40,307 nt of DNA, from NCBI GenBank assembly GCA_049974865.1, contig JBNGCX010000036.1, positions 1 to 40,307 of the forward strand, given 5' to 3'. Under the pieces are notes generated by a model. That model did not search any database and had not been told where the DNA came from. It saw only the letters and a list, made by a program, of their open reading frames with translations. Origin of the DNA: JAGSOU01 sp049974865 (GTDB taxonomy: Bacteria; Pseudomonadota; Alphaproteobacteria; Rhodobacterales; Rhodobacteraceae). Shown here one piece after another: positions 31,284 through 39,315 of this stretch. The number at the start of each line of letters is the position of its first letter. The stretch's first letter is position 1. Made by a program: the position numbers and the translations under genes.

Positions 31284-31631
31284 TCAGAGGATGTCCAGCA
31301 CGGCCTCGGGCGGGCGCCCTATGGCGGCGCGGCCATTCGCAAAGACGATGGGCCGCTCGATCAGGATCGGGTTCTCGGCCATGGCGCCCAGCAGGGTCTC
31401 GTCATCGTCGGTCTTGGACAGGCCCAGCTCGGCAAAGCGCTTTTCCTTGACCCGCATCATCTGCACGGCGCTGACCCCCAGCGCCGCGCGCGCGGCGCGC
31501 AGCTCGTCCAGGCTGGGCGCGTCGTCGAGATAGCGGCGCTCGGTGGGCGTCACGTCCCGCTCCTTCAGCAGTTTCAGGGTCTCGCGCGATTTCGAACAGC
31601 GCGGGTTGTGCCAGATGGTCACGTCGCTCAC
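31284..31631 (-). CDS. arsC: ArsC/Spx-family arsenate reductase-like protein
   Basis: A 115-residue thioredoxin-fold protein of the glutaredoxin-dependent ArsC family. Cys12 in NPRCSKSRETL is the catalytic cysteine, and the downstream arginine block (ERPIVFANGRAAIGRPPE) matches the arsenate-binding region. In E. coli this type reduces arsenate to arsenite with glutathione and glutaredoxin. However, no ars operon genes are nearby and it is coupled to pyrD, so a general redox role (YffB-like) is possible. The start is GTG, overlapping the pyrD stop as GTGA. Confidence 0.85.
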   Translation of the reverse strand: MSDVTIWHNPRCSKSRETLKLLKERDVTPTERRYLDDAPSLDELRAARAALGVSAVQMMRVKEKRFAELGLSKTDDDETLLGAMAENPILIERPIVFANGRAAIGRPPEAVLDIL

Positions 31632-32689
31632 AGCCAGTCCTCCCGGCCGCTGCCCACGGCCTCTTCAACAGTGTCGAACCCGTCGCGCTCCAGCAGGGCC
31701 TCCAGCCCGGTCAAGATGCGCGGCACCAGCGACAGCCCCTCGTAGACCATCGCGGTGTAAAGCTGCACCGCGCTGGCGCCCGCGCGGACCTTCTCATAGG
31801 CCTGCTTGGCCGACCCTACGCCGCCCACGCCGATCAGCGGCATCCGGCCCTCGGTCAGCTGCGAAAGCTGCGCCAGAACGCGGGTGGATTTCTCGAAGAG
31901 CGGGGCGCCGGACAACCCGCCCGCCTCGTCGCGATGGGCGCTTTGCAACCCCTCGCGCGACAGCGTGGTGTTGGTGGCGATGATCGCGCCCACGCCCGCC
32001 TCTTCGGCCACCTGGGCGATCTCGGCCAGTTCGTCGTCCGTCAGGTCGGGCGCGATTTTCAGGAACACCGGGATCGGGCGTTCCAGCCCCGCCCGCGCCT
32101 CCATCACGCCCGCCAGCAGCGCCGAGAGCGCGGCGCGGCCCTGCAGGTCGCGCAGCCTTTCGGTGTTGGGGGAGGAGACGTTGACGGTGGCGAAATCCAG
32201 ATAGGGGCCGCAGCGTTCCAGCACCCGGGCATAGTCGCCCGCGCGGTCGGCGCTGTCCTTGTTGGCGCCGAGGTTCAGGCCGATCACCGCGTCGCGGGGG
32301 CGTTGGGCCAGCCGCCCGGCGATGGCCTCCATCCCGTCGTTGTTGAAGCCGAAGCGGTTGATCGCGGCGCGGTCCTCGGTCAGGCGGAACAGGCGCGGAC
32401 GGGGGTTGCCGGGCTGCGGGCGCGGCGTGGCCGCCCCCACCTCGATGAAGCCGAACCCCGCGCGCGACAGCGCGCCCAGCGCCACCGCGTTCTTGTCATA
32501 TCCCGCCGCCAGGCCCAGCGGGTTGGGCAGCTCAAGCCCGGCCACCCGGGTCGCCAGCCGTTTGCTGGTGATCCGGCCGGGCAGGAGGGGGGCGAGCCCC
32601 GATTTCAGCGCACTCAGCGACAGCGCATGGGCGCGCTCGGGGTCCATCCGGTGGAACAGCGCCAGCCCGAGCTTCTCCAGCCTGCTCAC
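31628..32689 (-). CDS. pyrD: Dihydroorotate dehydrogenase, quinone-dependent class 2
   Basis: This enzyme oxidises dihydroorotate to orotate, passing electrons to membrane quinone in pyrimidine synthesis. The 353-residue length fits class 2. The N-terminus (VSRLEKLGLALFHRMDPERAHALSL) is the membrane-associated helical extension. The FMN/active-site blocks are GLAAGYDKNAVALGAL, VGAATPRPQPGNPRPRLFRL, NVSSPNTERLRDLQ with the catalytic Ser, and IGVGGVGSAKQAYEKVRAGASAVQLYT. The start is a GTG overlapping the DUF952 stop as GTGA; a frame extending upstream only shadows that gene. Its 3' end overlaps the ArsC-like GTG in the same way. Confidence 0.95.
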   Translation of the reverse strand: MSRLEKLGLALFHRMDPERAHALSLSALKSGLAPLLPGRITSKRLATRVAGLELPNPLGLAAGYDKNAVALGALSRAGFGFIEVGAATPRPQPGNPRPRLFRLTEDRAAINRFGFNNDGMEAIAGRLAQRPRDAVIGLNLGANKDSADRAGDYARVLERCGPYLDFATVNVSSPNTERLRDLQGRAALSALLAGVMEARAGLERPIPVFLKIAPDLTDDELAEIAQVAEEAGVGAIIATNTTLSREGLQSAHRDEAGGLSGAPLFEKSTRVLAQLSQLTEGRMPLIGVGGVGSAKQAYEKVRAGASAVQLYTAMVYEGLSLVPRILTGLEALLERDGFDTVEEAVGSGREDWL

Positions 32690-33024
32690 AGCACGCCCTC
32701 CGGGAAGATGTGGCCGGTGGCGCCCAGCGGCAGCGATTTGTCCCAGACCACGTCTTCCATCCGAAGCTCGCGGTAGAGATGCGGGAACAGCGCGCCGCCG
32801 CGCGAGGGCTCCCATTTCAGGGCCTCGCCCAGGGTGTCGGACTCGATCGCCAGCAGCACCAGGTCGCTTTCCTCGGCGAAATGCTTGGCCGCGGTTTCGG
32901 CCACCTGCGCGGCGGTCGAGAAATGGATATAGCCGTCGGCCAGGTCCACCGGCGCGCCGGCGGTGCGGCCGGCGGCGCGGAAGGCGTCCCATTCGGGGCG
33001 GCGGAGGATCTTGAATATCAGCAT
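32686..33024 (-). CDS. DUF952 family protein
   Basis: A 112-residue protein matching the DUF952 pattern: an N-terminal IFKILRRPEWDAFR strand-helix, the motif DGYIHFSTAAQVAETAAKHF, an acidic-hydrophobic strand LVLLAIESDTLGEALKWEPS, and GALFPHLYRELRMEDVVW. DUF952 proteins have no experimentally agreed function that I know. Here it leads a three-gene chain (DUF952, pyrD, ArsC-like) with GTGA junctions, so its production is tied to pyrimidine synthesis. It starts at ATG with a weak ribosome site. Confidence 0.85.
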   Translation of the reverse strand: MLIFKILRRPEWDAFRAAGRTAGAPVDLADGYIHFSTAAQVAETAAKHFAEESDLVLLAIESDTLGEALKWEPSRGGALFPHLYRELRMEDVVWDKSLPLGATGHIFPEGVL

Positions 33025-33090
33025 GGGGCTGACATGCCCGCTGACCGGCGCGCGGTCAAGCCGTCGGATGACCCTCCGTCAGGCAACCGG

Positions 33091-33130
33091 GGCGCGCGCA
33101 TAAGCTTTGACAGAGCGCCCGGCGCGCGCA
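33091..33130 (+). repeat. Direct repeat GGCGCGCGCA, 30 bp apart
   Basis: Identical 10-mers lie at 33091-33100 and 33121-33130, each followed by an AAGCT-containing stretch. A TTGACA hexamer (33107-33112) lies between them, and the 5'-nucleotidase start is 34 bases downstream of the second copy. The pair could be an operator or a chance GC repeat. Confidence 0.3.
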
Positions 33131-33164
33131 AAGCTGACGGCATCAATCAACAGGAGTCATTACC

Positions 33165-34736
33165 ATGCTCACCAGATTTCTGACCTCTGCCGCTGCCCTG
33201 GCATTGACCGCCGGCGTGGCCTCTGCCGATTACTCGCTGACCATCCTTCACACCAACGATTTCCACGCGCGGTTCGAGCCGATCTCGAAATACGACTCGG
33301 GCTGCTCGGCCGAGGACAACGAAGAGGGCAAGTGTTTCGGCGGCTCCGCGCGCCTGGTGACGGCGGTCGAGGCGGCACGCCAGCGCACCAATAACGCCAT
33401 CCTCGTCGATGGCGGCGACCAGTTCCAGGGCACGCTGTTCTACACCTATTACAAGGGCAAGGCCGCGGCCGAGATGATGAACAGGATGGGCTATGACGCG
33501 ATGACCGTGGGCAACCACGAATTCGACGACGGCCCCGAGGTTCTGCGCGGCTTCATGGACGCGGTGACGTTCCCGGTGCTGATGTCCAACGCCGATGTCT
33601 CGGGCGAGCCGCAGCTGAAGGACAAGATCCAGAAATCCGTGGTGATCGAGCGCGGCGGTGAGAAGCTGGGCCTGATCGGTCTCACCCCGTTGGACACGCC
33701 CGAACTGTCGAGCCCCGGCCCCAATATCGTCTTCACCGATCCGGCCGGCGCGGTTCAGGCCGAGGTGGACAAGCTGGCCGCAGAGGGCGTGAACAAGATC
33801 ATCGTCCTGTCGCATTCCGGCTATGAGGTGGACAAGCGCATTGCGGCCAACACCACCGGTGTCGACGTTATCGTGGGCGGGCATGACAACACCTACCTCT
33901 CCAACACTGCCGAAAACGCCAAGGGCCCCTATCCGACCATGGTCGGCAGCACCGCGATCGTTCAGGCCTATGCCTATGGCAAGTTCCTGGGCGAGCTGAA
34001 CGTGACCTTCGACGACGCGGGCGTCATCACCGAGGCCACGGGCGAGCCGATCATCATGGACGCCGCCGTGACCGAGGACGCGACCACCAAGGCGCGCATC
34101 GGCGAACTGGCCCAGCCGCTGGACGAGATCCGCAACCGCGTCGTGGCCGAGACCGCCGAGGCGATCGAGGGCGACCGCTCGGTCTGCCGGGCGATGGAAT
34201 GCCCGATGGGCAACCTGGTGGCCGACGCCATGCTCGACCGGGTCAGGGATCAGGGCATCCAGATCGCCATCCAGAACGGCGGCGGCCTGCGCGCCTCGAT
34301 CGACGCCGGCCCGGTGACGATGGGCGAGGTGCTGACCGTTCTGCCCTTCCAGAACACGCTGTCCACCTTCCAGACCACCGGCAAGAGCGTTCTCGCGGCG
34401 CTGGAGAACGGCGTGAGCCAGGTCGAGGAGGGCGCCGGCCGCTTCCCGCAGGTTGCGGGCCTGAAATTCACCTGGGATCCGACCGGCGAACCGGGTGCGC
34501 GTGTGACCAGCGTGATGGTGCAGGAGGGCGACGCCTTCGTGCCCCTGGATCTGGACAAGACCTACGGCGTGGTGTCGAACAACTTCGTCCGCAACGGCGG
34601 CGACGGCTATTCAATGTTCGTCAGCGATGCCACCAACGTCTACGATTTCGGTCCCGACCTGGCCGATGTCACGGCGGAATTCCTGGCCGCGAACGCGCCC
34701 TATCAGCCCTATACGGACGGTCGAATTTCGCAGTAA
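33165..34736 (+). CDS. Secreted 5'-nucleotidase/UDP-sugar hydrolase family protein
   Basis: A 523-residue periplasmic metallophosphoesterase. The N-terminus (MLTRFLTSAAALALTAGVASA) is a clear Sec signal peptide. The catalytic domain shows the dimetal motifs LHTNDFHARF, GGDQFQGT, TVGNHEFDDG, LSHSGYEVD and VGGHDNTY. The C-terminal nucleotide-binding domain has QNGGGLRASI and SNNFVRNGGDGYSMF. It is expected to dephosphorylate external nucleotides so that the nucleosides can be imported and used, for example by the salvage operon at 10087-14617. The start has CAGGAG 9 bases upstream. The gene is monocistronic, with a strong terminator. Confidence 0.93.
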   Translation: MLTRFLTSAAALALTAGVASADYSLTILHTNDFHARFEPISKYDSGCSAEDNEEGKCFGGSARLVTAVEAARQRTNNAILVDGGDQFQGTLFYTYYKGKAAAEMMNRMGYDAMTVGNHEFDDGPEVLRGFMDAVTFPVLMSNADVSGEPQLKDKIQKSVVIERGGEKLGLIGLTPLDTPELSSPGPNIVFTDPAGAVQAEVDKLAAEGVNKIIVLSHSGYEVDKRIAANTTGVDVIVGGHDNTYLSNTAENAKGPYPTMVGSTAIVQAYAYGKFLGELNVTFDDAGVITEATGEPIIMDAAVTEDATTKARIGELAQPLDEIRNRVVAETAEAIEGDRSVCRAMECPMGNLVADAMLDRVRDQGIQIAIQNGGGLRASIDAGPVTMGEVLTVLPFQNTLSTFQTTGKSVLAALENGVSQVEEGAGRFPQVAGLKFTWDPTGEPGARVTSVMVQEGDAFVPLDLDKTYGVVSNNFVRNGGDGYSMFVSDATNVYDFGPDLADVTAEFLAANAPYQPYTDGRISQ

Positions 34737-34766
34737 CGGTCCGCGTTGAAAAACCGCAAAAGGAGG

Positions 34767-34795
34767 GGCGTGCCGGATCCCGGCGCGCCTTTTCT
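34767..34795 (+). terminator. Intrinsic terminator of the 5'-nucleotidase gene
   Basis: The 10-bp stem GGCGTGCCGG / CCGGCGCGCC (one G-T pair) with an ATC loop is followed by TTTTCT. It lies 30 bases after the stop codon and runs up to the stop of the convergent flavodoxin-like gene. Confidence 0.88.
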
Positions 34796-35354
34796 ATTCG
34801 CCGCCGTTCCACCTGCGGGCCGCCGCGGCGATCCGGGCGCCGAAGCGGCGGGCGGTCTCCATGTCCCCCGGCTCGATCATCTGCGCCTTGTCCCGCGACG
34901 AGGTCGCCATCAGGCCCAGCCAGCTGCCATCGCGGTTGATCCCCGGGTTTTCGGGCTTCACCGGCGTGCCGATTTCGGCCTGGCCCACCCAGATCATGCC
35001 CATCTGCGCGGCAAAGACGGCCATGCGCTGCAACGCGCTCAGCTTGTCGCCCGAGCCGTGCGTCGCCACGGTGAACCCGGCGGCGATCTTGTCGGCCCAT
35101 GGCATCTGGTCCCAGCGCTCCGAGGCCTGTTCGAGGAACAGGTCGAACCGCGCCGCGGTCGAGCCCATATAGGTCGGGGCGCCGAAAACGATGGCCTCGG
35201 CCGCGTCCAGCGCCTCCCAGTCGGCGGCGGTCATTCCGGTGATGTCGATGGGGCGGGCATCGCACCCGGCCGTGCCCTCGGCGATGGCATGGGCCAGGCG
35301 CCGCGTGTGACCGGCGCCCGAGAAATAGGGCAGGCAGATGCGGATTTGCGTCAT
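34794..35354 (-). CDS. Flavodoxin-like NAD(P)H-dependent oxidoreductase (WrbA-like)
   Basis: A 186-residue flavodoxin-fold protein. The FMN phosphate loop is FSGAGHTRRLAHAIAEG, followed by the second FMN contact IVFGAPTYMGS, where WrbA-type quinone reductases have GxPTxxGxx. The block AAGFTVATHGSGDKLSALQRM matches the third WrbA signature. It likely reduces quinones or acts as an electron carrier in the cytoplasm. The start MTQIRICLPYF is used because the fold begins there, although the ribosome site is weak; the longer frame to 35459 has no support. It follows the thioredoxin/CcdA-fusion gene by 49 bases on the same strand and may be co-transcribed with it. Confidence 0.85.
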   Translation of the reverse strand: MTQIRICLPYFSGAGHTRRLAHAIAEGTAGCDARPIDITGMTAADWEALDAAEAIVFGAPTYMGSTAARFDLFLEQASERWDQMPWADKIAAGFTVATHGSGDKLSALQRMAVFAAQMGMIWVGQAEIGTPVKPENPGINRDGSWLGLMATSSRDKAQMIEPGDMETARRFGARIAAAARRWNGGE

Positions 35355-35403
35355 GCGGCGACTGTGCGAGACCACGGCGCGGCTGACAAGCCCGGAGGTG
35401 CGG

Positions 35404-36573
35404 TCATCCCAGCAGGTCGGGCCGCAGCACCATGACCGCCCCCAGCGCCAGGAGCACAACGCCCCCGATCAGGTGCGAGACCCGCGCATAGCGCCCGGTG
35501 GCGGCGACGGCGCGCAGGGTCAGCATGGCGATCACGAAGATCGCCGCGTCGTCCAGCAGGAACACCGCGAGATAGAGCGCCAGGTAGCCGTAATAGGCGG
35601 CTTTCGGCAGGTCGTGCATGCTTAGTATCTGGGTGTAGACCGCGGGCACGCCGGCCGAGCAGACCAGTTCCACCAGGTTCACCGCCACGGCCAGCGCCGC
35701 CACGCCGAGGGCGGCCACCGGCAGGCTGGGCTGCGCCACCATCCGGCTAAAGGCATCCCGGATGCGCCGGCGCTGGCCGCCCGGCGTGATCCGGCAGACC
35801 CCCTCGGGGTTGGTCCAGAACTCGCGCAGGTAATAGCCGCCCGCGCCGATCGCCAGCGCCCCGATGGCCAGCCGCAGCCAGGTCACCGCGCCCAGCCAAA
35901 GCACCACGTTCAGCCAGGCGGCCATCACCGCGAAATACATCGCCCCCGTGGCGCCGAGGAAGACCAGCCCCAGCACCCACATCCGCCGGCTGTCCTGCAC
36001 CCCCAGCAGCAGCCCGATCAACAGCGCCAGCACCCACATGGCGCAGGGGTTGAACCCGTCGACGCCCCCCAGCACGACGGTCAGGACGGGCAGCGACAGC
36101 CCCCGCAGGCCGACCTCGCCCAGCAGCGGCAGGGTGACGCTGTCCGGCGCGGCGGCCCCGCCGACGGGCTCTGGCGGCGCGCGGTCCGCGCGCAGTTCGG
36201 CCACCAGGTCGCGGCAGGGGGCGGCGCGGCAGCGCGCGATCATCTCGGCATAGCGTTCGGGGCTGCTCGACTGGGAAAAGCCGAGCTCATGGGCGCTTCC
36301 GATCACCACCAGGGGGACGGCGGGCGTGCGGATCCCGAGCGCCCTGGCCGCGGCGCGGAAAAGCGCGTTGACCTCGTCCGACGGGCCGAGTTCCAGCAGG
36401 TCGATGCGCAGCTCTGGGTCGGTCCGCTGCAGCCTGTTCAACGCGGTCTTCGCCCCCTGGCAATAGGGACAGCCCTCCTGCCAGAACACATGCGCGGTCA
36501 CCTCCTGCGCCAGCCCCGGGCGCAGGACGCCGAGCAGCAACAGAAGGAGTCCGGCAAGGTGCAGAAGGCGCAT
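35404..36573 (-). CDS. Periplasmic thioredoxin-fold/CcdA-like membrane fusion protein
   Basis: A 389-residue protein that joins two redox modules. After a signal peptide (MRLLHLAGLLLLLLGVLRPGLAQ), a glutaredoxin/thioredoxin-fold domain carries CPYC at 35-38 and a second pair, Cys115 and Cys120. From about 158 a six-helix membrane part follows, with Cys177 in DGFNPCAMWVL and Cys305 in ELVCSAGVPAVY. These match the paired membrane cysteines of DsbD/CcdA, which carry electrons from cytoplasmic thioredoxin across the membrane. The fusion puts acceptor and carrier in one chain, in reverse order to DsbD, where the membrane part comes before the C-terminal thioredoxin domain. An FNR-type box lies 66 bases upstream, suggesting oxygen-dependent use, perhaps for cytochrome maturation or metal redox chemistry. 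Confidence 0.83.
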   Translation of the reverse strand: MRLLHLAGLLLLLLGVLRPGLAQEVTAHVFWQEGCPYCQGAKTALNRLQRTDPELRIDLLELGPSDEVNALFRAAARALGIRTPAVPLVVIGSAHELGFSQSSSPERYAEMIARCRAAPCRDLVAELRADRAPPEPVGGAAAPDSVTLPLLGEVGLRGLSLPVLTVVLGGVDGFNPCAMWVLALLIGLLLGVQDSRRMWVLGLVFLGATGAMYFAVMAAWLNVVLWLGAVTWLRLAIGALAIGAGGYYLREFWTNPEGVCRITPGGQRRRIRDAFSRMVAQPSLPVAALGVAALAVAVNLVELVCSAGVPAVYTQILSMHDLPKAAYYGYLALYLAVFLLDDAAIFVIAMLTLRAVAATGRYARVSHLIGGVVLLALGAVMVLRPDLLG

Positions 36574-36638
36574 CGACGGCCTCCATGGTGATTGGACGGC
36601 GGGATGGGGCGAGCCTAGCCGCGCGTGGTGGTCGCGCC

Positions 36639-36652
36639 TTGATCCGGGTCAA
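36639..36652. promoter_or_regulatory. FNR/FnrL-type box between the redox fusion and SRAP genes
   Basis: TTGATCCGGGTCAA matches the FNR consensus TTGAT-N4-ATCAA at 9 of 10 defined positions. It lies 65 bases upstream of the thioredoxin/CcdA gene and 45 bases upstream of the SRAP gene. Either or both could be controlled. No FNR-family gene is in this window. Confidence 0.6.
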
Positions 36653-36697
36653 ATCCGCCGCTGGTCAAGGCCCGTGTGCGCCCCTAGGCTGGTGCCC

Positions 36698-37369
36698 ATG
36701 TGCGGACGGTTCTCGATCACCCTGCCTGATGACGCGATGGCGCGGCTGTTCCAGGCCGTGCCCGCCAACGACCTGCCGCCGACCCCGAACTACAACGTCT
36801 GCCCCACCAACCCGGTCGCCACCGTCACCAGCGATGCGGGCCAGCGCCATCTGCGGCCCATGCGCTGGGGCTTCATCCCGCAGTGGTACAAAACGCCCAC
36901 CGACGGCCCCCTGCTGATCAACGCCCGGGCCGAGACCATCGCCGAGAAACCCGCCTTCCGCGCCGCCTGCCGCGGGCGGCGCTGCCTGATCCCGGCCAGC
37001 GGCTTCTACGAATGGTCCAAGGGCGAGGGCGGCGCGCGCCTGCCCTGGTACATCCACCGCGCCGACGGCGCCCCGCTGGCCTTCGCCGGGGTCTGGCAGG
37101 ACTGGGAGCGCGAGGGCACGCGCCTGACCTCCTGCGCCATCGTCACCACCGGCGCCAATGCGCCCATGCGCGCCATCCACCACCGGATGCCGGTCATCGT
37201 GGAAGAGGGCGACTGGCCCCTGTGGCTGGGCGAGGCAGGCAAGGGCGCGGCCCGTCTGATGCATGCTGCCGCCGACGACGTGCTGGCGTTCCACCGCGTC
37301 GACCCGCGGGTGAATTCCAACCGCGCCAGAGGGCCCGAGCTGATCGAACCGCTGGAGGAGGGCGATTGA
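36698..37369 (+). CDS. SRAP domain protein (HMCES/YedK family)
   Basis: A 223-residue SOS-response-associated peptidase family protein. After removal of Met1, Cys2 (MCGRFSI) becomes the N-terminal nucleophile that crosslinks to abasic sites in single-stranded DNA. The other hallmark residues are visible: NARAETIAEKPAF, the glutamate in PASGFYEWSK, and the histidine in HHRMPVIV. Known members shield abasic sites during replication. The ATG at 36698 is chosen because it places Cys at position 2; an upstream in-frame ATG would abolish the active site. It is divergent from the redox fusion gene and ends before a GC-rich terminator. Confidence 0.92.
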   Translation: MCGRFSITLPDDAMARLFQAVPANDLPPTPNYNVCPTNPVATVTSDAGQRHLRPMRWGFIPQWYKTPTDGPLLINARAETIAEKPAFRAACRGRRCLIPASGFYEWSKGEGGARLPWYIHRADGAPLAFAGVWQDWEREGTRLTSCAIVTTGANAPMRAIHHRMPVIVEEGDWPLWLGEAGKGAARLMHAAADDVLAFHRVDPRVNSNRARGPELIEPLEEGD

Positions 37370-37455
37370 TCTGGACGCCGGCCGCCGCCGGTTCATTCGA
37401 AACAGACAACAGGGATATCCAGAACGGACGCCCCGGGGCGCGCAGCGGCCCGGGC

Positions 37456-37488
37456 AGCGCCCGCCCCGCCCCAAGGGCGGGCGCTTCT
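37456..37488 (+). terminator. Terminator candidate after the SRAP gene
   Basis: The perfect 11-bp stem AGCGCCCGCCC / GGGCGGGCGCT with an 8-base loop is followed by TTCT. It starts 86 bases after the stop codon. Confidence 0.6.
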
Positions 37489-37531
37489 CGCCCACCCTCG
37501 GGTCGGGCGCCGCCCTCTGTCGAAACGCGAA

Positions 37532-37555
37532 ACGCCCCGCTCGGAGGTGGGGCGT
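37532..37555 (-). terminator. Terminator of the pyruvate dehydrogenase operon
   Basis: The stem ACGCCCC / GGGGCGT, extendable inward by G-T and C-G pairs, lies 19 bases beyond the lpd stop codon. On the minus strand it is followed by a T-rich stretch, TTCGCGTTTCG. Confidence 0.7.
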
Positions 37556-37574
37556 CTGCAAATCTTTTCGAAGG

Positions 37575-39305
37575 TCACCTCCGCTTTTTCGGCGGCATCA
37601 GGTCGGTGATCGTCCCCTCGAACATCTCGGCGGCGAAGTTCACCGTTTCGCTGAGCGTCGGGTGCGGGTGGATGGTGTGGCCCAGGTCCACCGCATCCGC
37701 CCCCATCTCGATGGCCAGCGCCACCTCGGCGATCAGGTCGCCCGCATTGGGCCCCACGATCCCCGCGCCGATCACCCGGTCGTCGCTTTCGTCGAAGATC
37801 AGCTTGGTGATCCCCTCTGACCGGCCGAGGCTCAGCGACCGGCCTGAGGCCGCCCAGGGGAACACCCCCTTTCCGACCTTGATGCCTTCGGCCTTGGCCT
37901 GCGCCTCGGTCATGCCGACCCAGGCGACCTCCGGGTCGGTATAGGCGACCGAGGGGATCACCCGCGCGTCGAAATGGCGGTTCTGCCCGCAGGCGGCGTC
38001 GGCCGCGACCTTGCCCTCGTGCACCGCCTTGTGCGCCAGCATCGGCTGGCCCACCACGTCGCCGATGGCGAAGATATGCGGCTGCCCGGTGCGCTGCTGG
38101 TTGTCCACGGGGATGAAGCCGCGCTCGTCCACCGCAACGCCGGCCTTCTCGGCGCCGATCAGCCTGCCGTTGGGCCTGCGCCCCACGGCCACCAGCACCT
38201 TGTCGAAGACGTCGGTGCTGACCTCGCCCTTGTCATCCTCGAAACTGACCTTCAGGCCATCGTCCAGCGCCTCGACCGCGGTGACCTTGGTCTTGAGCAG
38301 GATCTGTTCGTAGCGCCCCTCGATCCGCTTGTGCAGCGGCTTGACGATATCCTTGTCGGCACCGGGGATGATCTGGTCCATCAGTTCAACGATGGTCACC
38401 TGCGCGCCGAGCGCGTCATAGACCGTGGCCATCTCCAGCCCGATGATCCCGCCGCCCAGCACCAGCAGGCGCCCCGGCACCTCCTGCAGGGCCAGCGCGC
38501 CGGTGGAGTCGATCACCCGCGGGTCGTCATGCGGGATGAAGGGCAGGGTGACGGGCTCCGACCCGGCGGCGATGATGCACTGGTCGAAGCTGACGGTGGT
38601 CACGCCCTCGTCGCCCTGAACCTCGATCATGTTCGGCCCGGCGAAACTGCCGTAGCCCTTGACCACCTGCACCTTGCGCCCCTTGGCCAGGCCCGACAGA
38701 CCGCCGGTCAGCTGCCTGACCACGCTGTCCTTCCAGCCCCGCAGCTTGTCGATATCGACCTCCGGCCTGGCAAAGGAAATGCCGTGATCGCCCATCTCCT
38801 CGGCCTCGGTGATCACCTTGGCCGCGTGCAGCAGCGCCTTGGAGGGGATGCAGCCCACGTTCAGGCACACGCCGCCGAGCGAGTCGTCCTTTTCGATCAG
38901 GACGACCTTCTTGCCCAGATCGGCCGCGCGGAAGGCAGCGGTGTAGCCGCCGGGACCCGAGCCCAGAACGACCACCTCGCCATGAACGTCACCCCTGCCG
39001 GTTGCAGTGCCGGTGGCGGCCACGGGGGCAACCACCACGCCTGCGGCCGGGGCGGCCTCGACGGCCGGCTCGGACGCCGCCCCCTCCAGCACCATGATCA
39101 CCGTGCCTTCGGACACCCTGTCGCCCTCGGCGACCTTGATCTCCTTGACCACGCCGGCGCCGGGTGAGGGCACCTCCATGGTGGCCTTGTCGCTCTCCAG
39201 CTCGATCAGCGGGTCCTCGGCGGCGACGGTGTCGCCCACCGACACCAGGATGCCGATCACCGGCACATCCGTGAAATCGCCGATATCGGGAACTCTGACT
39301 TCCAT
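37575..39305 (-). CDS. lpdA: Dihydrolipoyl dehydrogenase (E3) with N-terminal lipoyl domain
   Basis: E3 of the pyruvate dehydrogenase complex reoxidises dihydrolipoamide with NAD through FAD. The 576-residue length exceeds the usual 465-475 because a lipoyl domain precedes the catalytic part: residues 1-75 contain ESDKATMEVPSPGAG with Lys40 as the lipoylation site, then an Ala/Val-rich linker. The E3 body has the FAD motif VLGSGPGGYTAAF, the redox disulfide Cys147/Cys152 in GGVCLNVGCIPSKALLH, the NAD motif LGGGIIGLEMA, and the C-terminal HPHPTLSE active-site histidine. It directly follows aceF on the same strand (10-base gap). This layout marks the PDH-specific E3 rather than the 2-oxoglutarate enzyme. 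Confidence 0.95.
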   Translation of the reverse strand: MEVRVPDIGDFTDVPVIGILVSVGDTVAAEDPLIELESDKATMEVPSPGAGVVKEIKVAEGDRVSEGTVIMVLEGAASEPAVEAAPAAGVVVAPVAATGTATGRGDVHGEVVVLGSGPGGYTAAFRAADLGKKVVLIEKDDSLGGVCLNVGCIPSKALLHAAKVITEAEEMGDHGISFARPEVDIDKLRGWKDSVVRQLTGGLSGLAKGRKVQVVKGYGSFAGPNMIEVQGDEGVTTVSFDQCIIAAGSEPVTLPFIPHDDPRVIDSTGALALQEVPGRLLVLGGGIIGLEMATVYDALGAQVTIVELMDQIIPGADKDIVKPLHKRIEGRYEQILLKTKVTAVEALDDGLKVSFEDDKGEVSTDVFDKVLVAVGRRPNGRLIGAEKAGVAVDERGFIPVDNQQRTGQPHIFAIGDVVGQPMLAHKAVHEGKVAADAACGQNRHFDARVIPSVAYTDPEVAWVGMTEAQAKAEGIKVGKGVFPWAASGRSLSLGRSEGITKLIFDESDDRVIGAGIVGPNAGDLIAEVALAIEMGADAVDLGHTIHPHPTLSETVNFAAEMFEGTITDLMPPKKRR

Positions 39306-39315
39306 GACGGCCCCC

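Noticed and set aside
31284..31631. An arsenic resistance operon
   Set aside because: No arsR, arsB/acr3 or arsA nearby. The ArsC-like gene is coupled to pyrD instead, and the ArsP_2-type permease is 2.4 kb away on a separate promoter.
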